64,000 bases of DNA from NCBI RefSeq assembly GCF_004331675.1, contig NZ_SJSN01000003.1:288575-352574 (forward strand), in the 5' to 3' direction. Positions 27,429-36,557 of the stretch are shown in pieces. The DNA is from Pedobacter frigidisoli (lineage in GTDB: Bacteria > Bacteroidota > Bacteroidia > Sphingobacteriales > Sphingobacteriaceae). The translations under genes were made by a program, and so were the position numbers. How positions within the stretch are numbered: the first letter of the stretch is position 1; every line of letters starts with the position of its first letter. The notes beneath the pieces are model-generated. The model made no database searches, was not told where the DNA came from, and was given only the letters and a program-made list of their open reading frames with translations.

Positions 27429-27896
27429 TTAACAGCAACCTCCACCTGGCTTGCAAGTATTGGCTTCGCCAGCTAAATTAACCATTTCTTTCTTATGTGT
27501 AACTTCGATTCCGCAGGCGTCACTAGCAAGACAGGCAGTTTGCTTTGCCAACAATAAAAAGTTTGTCCCATCAAAACCAAGGTCGTATTTGCCTATGGTT
27601 TCCATTTGATATTCCACTTCAATATCAAGATCATCCATTCCCAATACCTTTTCAGAAAGGGAAATTATGCCCAGTAACTTTTCTGCCTTTAAACGATGCT
27701 CGTAATCGTTCGCATCCCAAAGCTGAAAGTTTGCTACTTTTTCATGGCGCAATTTGCCTCCACAGTCAATGAAGTCTTTAGTAATAATTCCAACTTCCGT
27801 AACATGAAAATGATCGGGCACCATTTGTCCATTTTCTAACTGGAAATTAACGGATTCTACTGTAGCTAAAATTCTTTTTATTTCTGATAGTTTCAT
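27429..27896 (-). CDS. DUF6428-like protein of the ars operon
   Basis: This 155-residue soluble protein of unknown function belongs, as far as I recall, to a family (DUF6428) found in Bacteroidota ars operons. It begins MKLSEIKRILATVESVNFQLENGQMVPDHFHVTEVG. The C-terminal region is cysteine-rich (KQTACLASDACGIEV and a final CKPGGGCC), which would suit binding of arsenite or another soft metal. It lies 56 bp after arsR, with a second ArsR-like operator in that gap, and 10 bp before the acetyltransferase gene. Confidence 0.75.
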   Translation of the reverse strand: MKLSEIKRILATVESVNFQLENGQMVPDHFHVTEVGIITKDFIDCGGKLRHEKVANFQLWDANDYEHRLKAEKLLGIISLSEKVLGMDDLDIEVEYQMETIGKYDLGFDGTNFLLLAKQTACLASDACGIEVTHKKEMVNLAGEANTCKPGGGCC

Positions 27897-27918
27897 AATT
27901 ATTTTATTTGATTATAAT

Positions 27919-27934
27919 ATTGCAATTTAACGAT
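27919..27934 (-). promoter_or_regulatory. Second ArsR-like operator, between arsR and the DUF6428-like gene
   Basis: The minus strand reads ATCGTTAAATTGCAAT. It matches the arsR-proximal palindrome (minus strand ATCGTAATATTGCGAT) at 13 of 16 positions. It lies 23 bp before the DUF6428-like start, inside the operon. Confidence 0.5.
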
Positions 27935-27952
27935 TGATTTATTTAAAAAAAG

Positions 27953-28282
27953 CTAACAGCAGCTTTCTGATTTCTTATACGAGGTTAAGAAATTTCCAAG
28001 CTGAGATTCTAACAATGCCCAAGCTTTTGGCTCAATACAATAACACACTTTTACTCCCTCAATGGTTCCCTGAATAATGCCTGCATTCTTCAACTCTTTT
28101 AGGTGCTGCGAAATTGTAGCCTGCGCCAAGCCTAACTCCTCAACTAGGTCGCCACAGATGCATGCATTTGCAGCGATGATTTGCTGCAGGATTGCAATTC
28201 GAGCGGGATGTGCCATCGCTTTAAGTAAACTTGCAAGTTTATTCTGCTCTTCCGTAAATATTTCTGTTTTGGTAAGTCCCAT
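27953..28282 (-). CDS. arsR: ArsR-family metalloregulator
   Basis: This 109-residue winged-helix repressor dissociates from DNA on binding arsenite or antimonite. The N-terminal part AMAHPARIAILQQIIAANACICGDLVEELGLAQATISQHLKEL contains the recognition helix and a cysteine pair C41/C43 near the DNA-binding helix, as in classical ArsR. CYCIEP and a C-terminal CC add further thiols. A 16-bp palindrome ends 8 bp before the ATG, which supports autoregulation. It is the first gene of the ars operon. Confidence 0.93.
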   Translation of the reverse strand: MGLTKTEIFTEEQNKLASLLKAMAHPARIAILQQIIAANACICGDLVEELGLAQATISQHLKELKNAGIIQGTIEGVKVCYCIEPKAWALLESQLGNFLTSYKKSESCC

Positions 28283-28289
28283 ATTTTAT

Positions 28290-28305
28290 ATCGCAATATT
28301 ACGAT
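28290..28305 (-). promoter_or_regulatory. Predicted ArsR operator
   Basis: ATCGCAATATTACGAT is palindromic except at one symmetric pair. It lies between 8 and 23 bp upstream of the arsR ATG, where a bound repressor would block transcription. Confidence 0.6.
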
Positions 28306-28324
28306 GATTTAAATTAAGATCAAA

Positions 28325-28463
28325 ATTCTTTTGAATTAGAAGTGAGTTTTTTACTCGGATCAAACAAAAAACGGAGCAACCAATTGAATGATCTATTCTT
28401 TTGAATTAGAAGTGAGTTTTTACTCGGATCAAACAAAAAACGGAGCAACCAATTGAATGATCT
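28325..28463. repeat. 70-bp tandem duplication including half a terminator
   Basis: A 70-bp unit beginning ATTCTTTTGAATTAGAAGTG (28325-28394) is repeated directly at 28395-28463, differing only by one T in a homopolymer. The right copy contributes the AAAAACGGAG arm of the metalloprotease terminator; the left copy carries the same arm without a partner. Confidence 0.95.
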
Positions 28464-28474
28464 ACTCCGTTTTT
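28430..28474 (-). terminator. Rho-independent terminator of the zinc metalloprotease gene
   Basis: Arms AAAAACGGAG (28436-28445) and CTCCGTTTTT (28465-28474) are perfectly complementary over 10 bp with a 19-nt loop. On the minus strand the stem is followed by a T-run. It is 25 bp beyond the stop codon. Confidence 0.8.
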
Positions 28475-28498
28475 ATAAAATTATATATTAAACCTTAA

Positions 28499-31009
28499 TT
28501 ATTTCTTTGGATCCAAAATATCCTTGATTCTGATATTTAAATCTTCATAATGTGCTTTTGTAATGGCATCGCCAGCAGCTGCTCTAGCTTTTGTTGTGGC
28601 CAATAACGTTTTCAATTCTGCTCTAACCAATGGTCTGATATCAGATAAGGCAACATTAATCGGCGTTAAGCCATAACTTGCAGCATAATCAACAGGAAAA
28701 CCTACCGGAAGTTCGTTCTCTTTTGTCATTAAATCCGATAAACGATCTACGTAGGCACGTTGAAGGTTACGTTTAAATGCATCAGCTCTCCCAGCTACGA
28801 AAACCGAAGACCTTAAATCGGTAAACAATTCTGGCAAAGTATAAGCTTTGGCCGTTCCGTTTTTTGCCTCATTATCCAATAAACGAGCAATACGAGAAGC
28901 TGATAAAATATTAGCTAAAGTATTGGTTTGAACGCCTTTAATGCGGTTTAACAAAACGCCATTATCAAATTTATTTAACTGATCATTGCTGATTAACCAA
29001 AGTGGCGTAGTGAATAATTGTTGATTAAAGAACGAAATTGCTTCTCTTTGTTTTGCTTTTGGCAAATAGATATAAACTGGTCCAGCTTGATCGTAAGTTT
29101 TAAAGTTTTCGCTTAAACCGCCAACATTTGTGGTTACATGGCCCATGTAACGGTTAAACTGACCAACAATTTCTGTGTAGATTTCTTTTAAATCGCTATA
29201 GTCTTTTCCCTTTTGGTAAGTCCATTTTTCTACGTTTGGTAGAATGCGTTTTAAGTTTGCAATACCATAAGTACTTGCTTTCATGGCGTTATCGCCTAAA
29301 TCCTCACTTTGTAAACGTGGATCTAAACTGGTGCCCTGGCGACCGTAAAAATAAAGTGGATTGCCAGCATTCTTTAATGTCCATTGATCAAGAATTTCTT
29401 TTTCTTGCTCAGCTGTTTTCCCGCCTGGTAACCAAGAATAACCCCATTTTACTGCCCATTTATCGTACTCTCCAATTTGTGGATGTAGTTTCGTAACGCC
29501 ATCGCCCGGCTGAGCGATGTAATTAAAACGAGCATAATCCATAATAGACGGCGCTGTTCCGTGTTTATCGGTAAATGCTTTTGAACGCAATGAATCTACA
29601 GGATAAGCATAACTAGAACCGAAGTTATGTGGCAAACCTAAAGTATGACCAATTTCATGCGAAGAAACAAAACGGATCAATTCGCCCATTTGAACATCGG
29701 TAAATTTAGCCTTACGAACTTCTGGGTTTATCGCTGCAGTTTGTACAAAATACCAATTGCGCAATAAATTCATCACATTGTGATACCAACCAATATGTGT
29801 CTCCAAAATTTGTCCGGTGCGTGGATCGCTAATGTGCGGACCATAAGCGTTTGCAATATCTGATGCGAAGTAACGCACAACCGAATACCTCGAGTCTTCT
29901 ACGCTGAATTGTGGATCTTCTTGAAAAGTTGGCGCTTGTTTACCCATAATTGCATTTTTAAAACCAGCGGCTTCAAAAGCAACTTGCCAATCGTTAATCC
30001 CTTGAATTAAATAAGGAACCCATTTTTTCGGTGTTGCCGGATCAATGTAAATGATGATCGGTTTTACCGGCTCTACCAATTCACCACGCTTGTAAGCAAC
30101 CGTATCTTTCGGAACTAAATTCCAACGGTGAATGTAAGCTGTACGTTCTGCTTTCTGAGCATCAGAACCATAATCTAATTGCGATTGACCGAAGAAACCA
30201 ACTCTGCTATCCATAATTCTGGCCTTAACCGGAATTTTTGGCAACAATAACATTGAGGTATTAAACTCGAAAGTTACCGCAGCATTACTGTTATCTGTTG
30301 GAGATTCGGCAGCACGATAAGTTTTCGCTGTTTTAACTTCTATATTAATTGGAAAAGTTTTTACTGTATCGATATATGAACGCGTTGGATCGTAAGCTGT
30401 AACTTTATAAGCCTTTCGAATTTGATCTGTTGCCCCAATAGCCATAATATCGCCATTGTAAAAGTCGGTAACATCGATAACTACACCAGTCGTATCTTTA
30501 TTATAAGCCTTAATTTCGAAGCTTGCTAAAATTTGAGCAAGGTTAGAGTTTTGTACAGATTCGTACATATCGCTATTTGGATCTGCCTTTGTGGCGTAAC
30601 TCGGTACACGAATGTAAACTTGTTTCCCTCTGCGTTCCCATTTCCAAACCTGTTCGTTAATTTCCTCTCCACCATATTGTTGGTTACCAACCTTTACACC
30701 AGCAGGAACTTTTGCTAAACGGGTAACTACCAGCATTTCGCGGTTAATTACAGAATCTGGTATCTCGAAATACCATTTATCATCTACTTTATGTGTTTTA
30801 AATAAACCATTTGTAGTTCTTGCCTTTGCTGTGATTACTTCTGAGAGAGGCTTTATTCCTTCTTTTTTTGGCGCAGCTGGCGTTGCAGAAAGAGGAGGCG
30901 TTGCGCCTTTTGTAGTTTTAGATTTTTTTTGAGCATAAACCGAATCAGATCCGGCAACACCAAGTGCTACAATACCCGCCAAGGCCAGTATTTTAAAGTT
31001 TGTCTTCAT
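28499..31009 (-). CDS. Exported zinc-dependent metalloprotease (DUF5117/DUF4953 type)
   Basis: This 836-residue protein has a signal peptide (LALAGIVALGVAGSDSVYAQ, cleaved near residue 26), then a proline/alanine-rich segment. The large family domain has the extended zinc motif SSHEIGHTLGLPHNFGSS (HEXXHXXGXXH, about residue 450). The preceding VVRYFASDIANAYGPHISDPRTGQILETHI is typical of the large exported metalloprotease family of Bacteroidota. The substrate is unknown. It has its own terminator and lies between the ars operon and an aspartyl-protease-like gene. Confidence 0.92.
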   Translation of the reverse strand: MKTNFKILALAGIVALGVAGSDSVYAQKKSKTTKGATPPLSATPAAPKKEGIKPLSEVITAKARTTNGLFKTHKVDDKWYFEIPDSVINREMLVVTRLAKVPAGVKVGNQQYGGEEINEQVWKWERRGKQVYIRVPSYATKADPNSDMYESVQNSNLAQILASFEIKAYNKDTTGVVIDVTDFYNGDIMAIGATDQIRKAYKVTAYDPTRSYIDTVKTFPINIEVKTAKTYRAAESPTDNSNAAVTFEFNTSMLLLPKIPVKARIMDSRVGFFGQSQLDYGSDAQKAERTAYIHRWNLVPKDTVAYKRGELVEPVKPIIIYIDPATPKKWVPYLIQGINDWQVAFEAAGFKNAIMGKQAPTFQEDPQFSVEDSRYSVVRYFASDIANAYGPHISDPRTGQILETHIGWYHNVMNLLRNWYFVQTAAINPEVRKAKFTDVQMGELIRFVSSHEIGHTLGLPHNFGSSYAYPVDSLRSKAFTDKHGTAPSIMDYARFNYIAQPGDGVTKLHPQIGEYDKWAVKWGYSWLPGGKTAEQEKEILDQWTLKNAGNPLYFYGRQGTSLDPRLQSEDLGDNAMKASTYGIANLKRILPNVEKWTYQKGKDYSDLKEIYTEIVGQFNRYMGHVTTNVGGLSENFKTYDQAGPVYIYLPKAKQREAISFFNQQLFTTPLWLISNDQLNKFDNGVLLNRIKGVQTNTLANILSASRIARLLDNEAKNGTAKAYTLPELFTDLRSSVFVAGRADAFKRNLQRAYVDRLSDLMTKENELPVGFPVDYAASYGLTPINVALSDIRPLVRAELKTLLATTKARAAAGDAITKAHYEDLNIRIKDILDPKK

Positions 31010-31112
31010 GAATATTAGAGATTTTTTAATGCTTGGTAATAAGAAGCTAAAGTTAAATGCTTGTTACATCTCAAAAGGTGTTGTAACTGGAAAATTACCG
31101 ATTTATTTACAC

Positions 31113-32360
31113 TTAAATTCTTCTTTCGAGATGAACAACCTTATAAAAAACCTTATTATCCCGAAATATTTCTAATATTATCGTTTTATCTGATTTCGAC
31201 TTGAATAATTGTGTCAAATCGTTAAGCGTATAAAATTCGACAGGTTTAAAGTTTACCCCGAAAATTTCATCATACTGGCATAATCCCGCTTTTTCGGCTG
31301 GCGAGTCTTCATCTATTTCACCGATCAAAACCCTTTTATATTGAACATGATCGAGGTAAATTACCATGCCCGTCATATCGTGTTCAAAGGGTATTTTATA
31401 GTTTGAATTCGGTTTTAAATACATGAAATTCTCCTGATAGTTAAGTTGAATATCGAATTTCCTTAGCAGCTCAGCTCCCAAATTTCCGTTTCGAACCTTA
31501 AGATCGATCTTTGTTGCAATAGATTCAAAATCAGGAAAACCTGCAACCACATCATTAAAAACGAAATCGCCTACACTAAACTTTCGAATTCTTCCAACGT
31601 AACCTTTTATTTGCCCACTTAGGCTCATCCCCAAATTTGCTGGAATTTTAATCGATGGTACTGGAAAAGCCTTACCATTTAGCATTTCCATAGATAAAGC
31701 ATGACTAGCTCCTGTATCCATTAAAAATTTAGCCCTAACCTTTCCGCTATCTGGAATTTCGAAATCGGCGTACACGTATGGTTTTAAATTATCAATCTCT
31801 ATCGGAATTTTGCTGCCTCGGTATTTTACTCTGCGAGATGGATCAGAAAAAATCAATCGATTCTCGCTATAGCGAATATCAACAATGAAGCTGTTAAAAA
31901 AATTGTGACCAATTAAACCATATACTTTTAAGCCCAAATGCCCAGAAAGATTAAATAAATCCTCCTTTAGAATTGCCGTTGGAATATTATTAATCTTTGC
32001 TCGCCCTATTTGCGCCGTAATGTTTTGAGAGACAAAAGCATCGATAGTTTCTATGCCTAAGCCTGAGATCTTAATTTTCCGAAGCATGCTAAAATCCAAG
32101 GAATCGATAATCGATGGATCGGTAATAATCATCGGGCCAACGCCAGTATCCAAAACGAAATTGTACGGACCTTTGCCATTTACCATCAAAGGAATAATGA
32201 CCAAGTTTTTGATGCATTTAAAGTTGATGGATTGCAGTTGTCGCCTTCCTGGGAAAGTAAATTCCTGTGCATTTGTGCCGAAAAAAGCCAATATAAGCCC
32301 AAAGCAAATCAGTAATTTGCGTAAACAGATTATTACAACAGGCTTATAAATGGTTAACAT
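31113..32360 (-). CDS. Aspartyl protease-like protein with C-terminal PDZ domain
   Basis: This 415-residue exported protein has a hydrophobic N terminus (LICFGLILAFFGTNAQ). Two retropepsin-like halves follow, with catalytic-type motifs VLDTGVGPMII and FLMDTGASHALS; a PDZ domain occupies the last 90 residues (GEIDEDSPAEKAGLCQYDEIFGVN). This order, two clan AA repeats plus PDZ, is common in Bacteroidota. It is divergent from dacB with only 51 bp between the start codons, so the promoters must overlap or be very compact. The substrate is unknown. Confidence 0.9.
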   Translation of the reverse strand: MLTIYKPVVIICLRKLLICFGLILAFFGTNAQEFTFPGRRQLQSINFKCIKNLVIIPLMVNGKGPYNFVLDTGVGPMIITDPSIIDSLDFSMLRKIKISGLGIETIDAFVSQNITAQIGRAKINNIPTAILKEDLFNLSGHLGLKVYGLIGHNFFNSFIVDIRYSENRLIFSDPSRRVKYRGSKIPIEIDNLKPYVYADFEIPDSGKVRAKFLMDTGASHALSMEMLNGKAFPVPSIKIPANLGMSLSGQIKGYVGRIRKFSVGDFVFNDVVAGFPDFESIATKIDLKVRNGNLGAELLRKFDIQLNYQENFMYLKPNSNYKIPFEHDMTGMVIYLDHVQYKRVLIGEIDEDSPAEKAGLCQYDEIFGVNFKPVEFYTLNDLTQLFKSKSDKTIILEIFRDNKVFYKVVHLERRI

Positions 32361-32411
32361 TAAATTAAATTTAATAAATTAGTTGATAATTGTCATCTCT
32401 TAATTTCGATC

Positions 32412-33740
32412 ATGTCCCGATTAAAAATCCAAAGCCCATTTTTACCTTTCTTAGCAGGCGTTATCTGCTTAATTACAAGCTGTTCTACCGATAAGATGAT
32501 CTCAAAAAAAGTAGCGAAAGAATTTAAAAACTCTGCAGTTATTAAGCAATATCAAGTTGGTTTTGCACTCTACAACATGGAGGATAAGAAGATGATTTTC
32601 CAAAAGGATGCCGATAAATATTTCACTCCTGCGTCGAACACAAAACTTTACACATTTTTTGCCAGTTTGAAAATGTTGCCAGAACAAATGCCTGCATTGA
32701 AGTACGTGGAAAGAAATGACTCCTTAATTTTCTGGGGAACTGGCGATCCATCGTTTTTACAATTTGCGGTGAAAGATAAATCGGCTTACAATTTTCTTCA
32801 AGCCTCAAATAAGAAATTGTTTTTTGCTCCTGGACGCTATTCAGGATCTTTTTTTGGCGATGGTTGGAGCTGGGATGACTATGATTACTACTATCAACCC
32901 GAAATTACCGAAATGCCAATTATGGATAATATGGTCACCTCAACTTATGCCAGTGCAAACAAAATAAACATCGAGCCACGGGTTTTTGCCCCATGCTTTG
33001 AGGTTGATTCGACAAGAACAACAGGCGGTTTTCAGGTAACAAGAGATTTTTTAACCAACCATTTTCGCTATCCCGTAGTTGTGATTAAGCCAGGATATAA
33101 TCAACAAAATCCATACAAAACCAGTCCGCAAGCAACGGTAGAAATACTTACAGATACCTTACATAAGCCAGTGGGCTTGGTGAAGATGCAGATTCCAAGT
33201 GGTGCGAAAACACTTCCTGGTGCAAAAAGAGATTCCGTTTTAAAACACATGCTGTTGCCAAGCGATAACTTTATTGCCGAACATTTACTCTTGGTTTGCT
33301 CGAATCAAATTGGCGATACCTTAAGTACCACCAAGGCAATTGAACACATCACCAAAACTTACCTTACATTTTTGCCCGACAAGGTTAAATGGGCAGATGG
33401 ATCGGGATTATCTCGACAGAATTTATTTACCCCAAGAGATAACGTTTACTTGTTAGATTCAATTTATCGCCTCGTTAATAACCGCGAAAAACTTTTTGAT
33501 ATGTTGCCTGCGGGTGGCAAAAGCGGAACCCTAAAAAGCGCTTACCCTAAAACCGATACACCATTTGTTTATGGCAAAACAGGTTCTCTGGGTGGTGTTC
33601 ACAATCAAAGTGGTTATGTTCTCACTAAAAAGGGCAAAACGTATATCTATTCTTTTATGAACAATAATTTTGTAAAACCAACAGCCGAAGTTAGGGCCGA
33701 AATGGTCAGGATAATGACCTATATCCACGATAATTTTTAA
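32412..33740 (+). CDS. dacB: D-alanyl-D-alanine carboxypeptidase/endopeptidase (PBP4, S13)
   Basis: This penicillin-binding protein trims or cleaves peptidoglycan peptides in the periplasm. The 442-residue protein has a lipoprotein signal ending at C24 (LITSCSTD). The three active-site motifs are S75-x-x-K78 in PASNTKLY, SDN in LLPSDNFIAEHLL, and KTG in VYGKTGSLGG. It is the first of a run of plus-strand envelope genes and is divergent from the aspartyl-protease gene. Confidence 0.93.
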   Translation: MSRLKIQSPFLPFLAGVICLITSCSTDKMISKKVAKEFKNSAVIKQYQVGFALYNMEDKKMIFQKDADKYFTPASNTKLYTFFASLKMLPEQMPALKYVERNDSLIFWGTGDPSFLQFAVKDKSAYNFLQASNKKLFFAPGRYSGSFFGDGWSWDDYDYYYQPEITEMPIMDNMVTSTYASANKINIEPRVFAPCFEVDSTRTTGGFQVTRDFLTNHFRYPVVVIKPGYNQQNPYKTSPQATVEILTDTLHKPVGLVKMQIPSGAKTLPGAKRDSVLKHMLLPSDNFIAEHLLLVCSNQIGDTLSTTKAIEHITKTYLTFLPDKVKWADGSGLSRQNLFTPRDNVYLLDSIYRLVNNREKLFDMLPAGGKSGTLKSAYPKTDTPFVYGKTGSLGGVHNQSGYVLTKKGKTYIYSFMNNNFVKPTAEVRAEMVRIMTYIHDNF

Positions 33741-33782
33741 CATTAAATAAGCTAAAAATATGTTGTAAGCAAAACCTTTCCT

Positions 33783-34817
33783 ATGAAAAAAATCTATTTT
33801 TTGCTAAGCATCTCTACCCTGCTGGCAATATCTTCCTGCAAAAAAAATGAGGATTTAATTACCCCACCAACGCCAACAATTCCAGTTACGCCTCCAACAC
33901 CTTATGTGATCGATAATAGTTTTAAAATTGTGGCCTATTTTCCCAGTTATCGAGACCCCAGCGGCATTGCTGATTCGAAATATAAAATGATTACGCATCT
34001 TTTCTATGCTTTCTTAAACCCAAATTTCGATGGAACATTAGCTACCCTTGAGCAGCCTACTAGATTTGCTACAGTAATCCAAAAGGCAAAAGCGAATGGT
34101 GTTAAAACAGGCATTTCTGTATCAGGAACCAAAAGTATTTTTGTTACAATGGCCGCCTCTACCTCAGCTAGGGAATTATTTATTAAAAACGTGTTGGCCT
34201 TTGCCAGAACCAATAATTTAGATGGAGTAGATATGGATTGGGAATATCCGAGCACAGCCGATGGATCTGCCGATAACTATGTTTTGTTGATGAAATCACT
34301 TTCTGATTCCCTACATAAGTACAACAAGTTTTTAAGCGCCGCCATTACCCCAGGCGTTTATGCTGGCAGTATCCGAGATGGCTTGAAAAGTGAGGTTTTT
34401 CCGTCAGTAGATTTTTTTAACATCATGGTTTACGATGGAATTGGTTGGGATAAAGATCAACCCATTCAACATGCCTCGTACAATATGGCAGTTGCAAGTT
34501 TAAATTATTGGATTGGTACCCGAGGAATGCCAAAGGAAAAGGCTGTTTTAGGAATCCCTGCGTATGGAAAAAACACTGCAAATGCGTCTAAAGCCTATCG
34601 AGATTTTGTAGCCGCAAATGCCGATATTAGTTTAGATTATGCCACAATAGATGGCGTTCAATATTTTTATAACGGAACATTAACCACCAAGAAAAAAGCT
34701 AAACTTGCAAAGGATACAGCAAATGGCCTCATGTTTTGGGAATTTTATCATGATGATAATGGCGAAAAATCCATCATTCGAGCGGCGAACGATGAACTTG
34801 GCAGAAACTATAATTAA
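33783..34817 (+). CDS. Lipoprotein glycoside hydrolase, family 18
   Basis: This 344-residue protein has a lipoprotein signal ending at C19 (LLAISSCKK), a proline/threonine-rich linker (PPTPTIPVTPPTP), and a GH18 barrel. The catalytic signature is intact: LDGVDMDWEYP gives D147, D150, D152 and the acid E154. GH18 enzymes cleave beta-1,4 N-acetylglucosamine linkages in chitin, or act as endo-glucosaminidases. Its position between dacB and an AONS-like gene suggests wall or glycan turnover rather than growth on chitin, but no substrate is shown. The next gene starts 3 bp after its stop. Confidence 0.9.
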   Translation: MKKIYFLLSISTLLAISSCKKNEDLITPPTPTIPVTPPTPYVIDNSFKIVAYFPSYRDPSGIADSKYKMITHLFYAFLNPNFDGTLATLEQPTRFATVIQKAKANGVKTGISVSGTKSIFVTMAASTSARELFIKNVLAFARTNNLDGVDMDWEYPSTADGSADNYVLLMKSLSDSLHKYNKFLSAAITPGVYAGSIRDGLKSEVFPSVDFFNIMVYDGIGWDKDQPIQHASYNMAVASLNYWIGTRGMPKEKAVLGIPAYGKNTANASKAYRDFVAANADISLDYATIDGVQYFYNGTLTTKKKAKLAKDTANGLMFWEFYHDDNGEKSIIRAANDELGRNYN

Positions 34818-34820
34818 TAA

Positions 34821-35882
34821 ATGAATACCGACTTTCGATCTATAAATCAGCCTTTTTCGAATAGCATTAATTTCAATGGAAAAACCTATTTATATTTTGG
34901 CGGCACCGCGTATTTAGGCATTCCCCAAAACGCAGGTTTTATCAATCTGTACATTGAAGGAATTAAAAAGTATGGTTTAAACAATGGTACCAGTCGAAGC
35001 AACAATATTCAGTTAGCTATTTATGAGCAAGCCGAAGAAGTGGCGGCAAAAAGATTTCAGGCAGAAAGTGCACTCATTACTTCTAGTGGTTACTTGGCGG
35101 CACAGCTAACCGTAAAGGAGCTATCAACATTTGGAAAGGTGATTTATGCGCCAGCCACTCATCCTGCGCTTTGGCTGGATGGGCAACCCATAAACGCTGC
35201 GGATTCACTTTCCACATGGAAAACAGAAACGATTAATTTCATCAATGAATCGAAAGAAGAAAATTGGGTGCTCATCAGCAATTCGATGAATAATCTTTTT
35301 CCAGAAATTTACGATTTTGATTTCGTGGAGGAAATTCATCCCGATAAAAATGTCTTGTTAGTTGTTGATGATTCTCACGGTATTGGCGTGAATAACAATG
35401 GAATCGGTGCTTTTACAACGCTTCCAAAACGAAAAAATATAGAATGTGTGGTTGTTGCCTCAATGGCAAAAGCTTTAGGCGTTGATGCAGGATTGGTTCT
35501 GGGATCGAAAAAGATCATCAATCAGCTTAAAAATACCAACACATTTGTAGGTGCATCGCCACCGGCAGCGGCTGGTATTTATGCTTTTATCCATGCTGAA
35601 GAAATATATCGCCAAGCATGGGAAAAGCTCCAAAAAAATATCAATTCCTTTAGCAAACACTTAAACACCGATTGGAAATTTGAAAATGGGTTTCCCGCTT
35701 TCTTCATTAATGACTCAAATTTAGCTGATGACTTAATGAAGAATAATATTTTGATCTCTTCTTTTCCTTATCCCAATGCAGATAGCGAACCCATAAACAG
35801 GATTGTTTTAAGCAGTTGGCATATGGAAGAAAATATTGAAACACTAATTTCGGCTCTTCATAAAAAATCGCTTTATCAATAA
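34821..35882 (+). CDS. PLP-dependent alpha-oxoamine synthase-like aminotransferase (fold type I)
   Basis: This 353-residue pyridoxal phosphate enzyme resembles 8-amino-7-oxononanoate synthase and 2-amino-3-ketobutyrate CoA ligase but is shorter than their usual 385-400 residues. The cofactor-contacting VVDDSHGIG (residues 181-189) matches the family's DEAHS-G motif, and the Schiff-base lysine is probably K217 in ASMAKALGVDAG. It starts 3 bp after the GH18 gene, so it is co-transcribed. A role in amino-sugar or amino-acid salvage is possible; biotin synthesis is unlikely because no bio genes are near. Confidence 0.78.
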   Translation: MNTDFRSINQPFSNSINFNGKTYLYFGGTAYLGIPQNAGFINLYIEGIKKYGLNNGTSRSNNIQLAIYEQAEEVAAKRFQAESALITSSGYLAAQLTVKELSTFGKVIYAPATHPALWLDGQPINAADSLSTWKTETINFINESKEENWVLISNSMNNLFPEIYDFDFVEEIHPDKNVLLVVDDSHGIGVNNNGIGAFTTLPKRKNIECVVVASMAKALGVDAGLVLGSKKIINQLKNTNTFVGASPPAAAGIYAFIHAEEIYRQAWEKLQKNINSFSKHLNTDWKFENGFPAFFINDSNLADDLMKNNILISSFPYPNADSEPINRIVLSSWHMEENIETLISALHKKSLYQ

Positions 35883-35921
35883 ATTTTTCAATATTTACAT
35901 CGCCCTAGCGCACCTACACCT

Positions 35922-36422
35922 ATGAAAAAACTGATCTTATTTTTATCCTTAACGTTTTTTGCCTCACAATTTGTTGTTGCCCAAACTACTGAAGTTTGGA
36001 TTGTTCGCCACGCCGAAAAAGATAAATCAAATCAAGAGGATAAAAATCCAAACCTATCTGAAGAAGGAAAAATTAGAGCAGGAGATTTGGCCAAATACCT
36101 CAAGAAAGTAAAGTTCGATGCAGCCTTTAGCACACCATATAAAAGAACACATCAAACCTTGGATTCGTTAATCATTCAAAAAGTAATAGAGTATAAAGAC
36201 GCCAAATCATTGGTTGATTCGGTTAATAAAAGTTATGTAGGGAAAACCATCATTGTAACTGGTCATTCCAATACCGTTCTCGAAATTATTGAGGCTTTTG
36301 GGGGCAAAAAACCAAGGGAAGAATTAACAGATGATGATTACGATTATATCTTTCATCTATCGGTTAAGGGTGATAAGGCAAAAGTTAAAATGGATCAATA
36401 CGGAAGACCGCATCATTTGTAG
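35922..36422 (+). CDS. Exported histidine phosphatase (SixA/phosphoglycerate mutase-like)
   Basis: This 166-residue protein has a signal peptide (FLSLTFFASQFVVAQ) and a histidine phosphatase domain. The catalytic motif is VWIVRHAEKD, and the second histidine is in IIVTGHSNTV. AAFSTPYKRTHQT is typical of the branch. Because it is exported, its substrate is probably a small phosphate ester in the periplasm rather than a phosphohistidine protein. It lies 39 bp after the PLP enzyme gene and probably ends that operon. Confidence 0.88.
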   Translation: MKKLILFLSLTFFASQFVVAQTTEVWIVRHAEKDKSNQEDKNPNLSEEGKIRAGDLAKYLKKVKFDAAFSTPYKRTHQTLDSLIIQKVIEYKDAKSLVDSVNKSYVGKTIIVTGHSNTVLEIIEAFGGKKPREELTDDDYDYIFHLSVKGDKAKVKMDQYGRPHHL

Positions 36423-36557
36423 TTGTGGGTTTAAGGCACCTTGTCAAAGACCAGTTTTTCCTGAAGATCTGCCTTTGGCACAGTGGGCAGTTTTCAGTTG
36501 GCGAGGTGCGGAAACAATTGAACAATTAAACAATTTATCCAGTTAACCAACAGCCAC

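Noticed and set aside
32361..32411. Bidirectional operator between the aspartyl protease and dacB genes
   Set aside because: The 51-bp gap is simply AT-rich; no palindrome or promoter pair stood out.
34821..35882. Biotin synthesis gene bioF
   Set aside because: The protein is shorter than BioF, has no bio neighbours and is operonic with a GH18 gene, so only the family is called.
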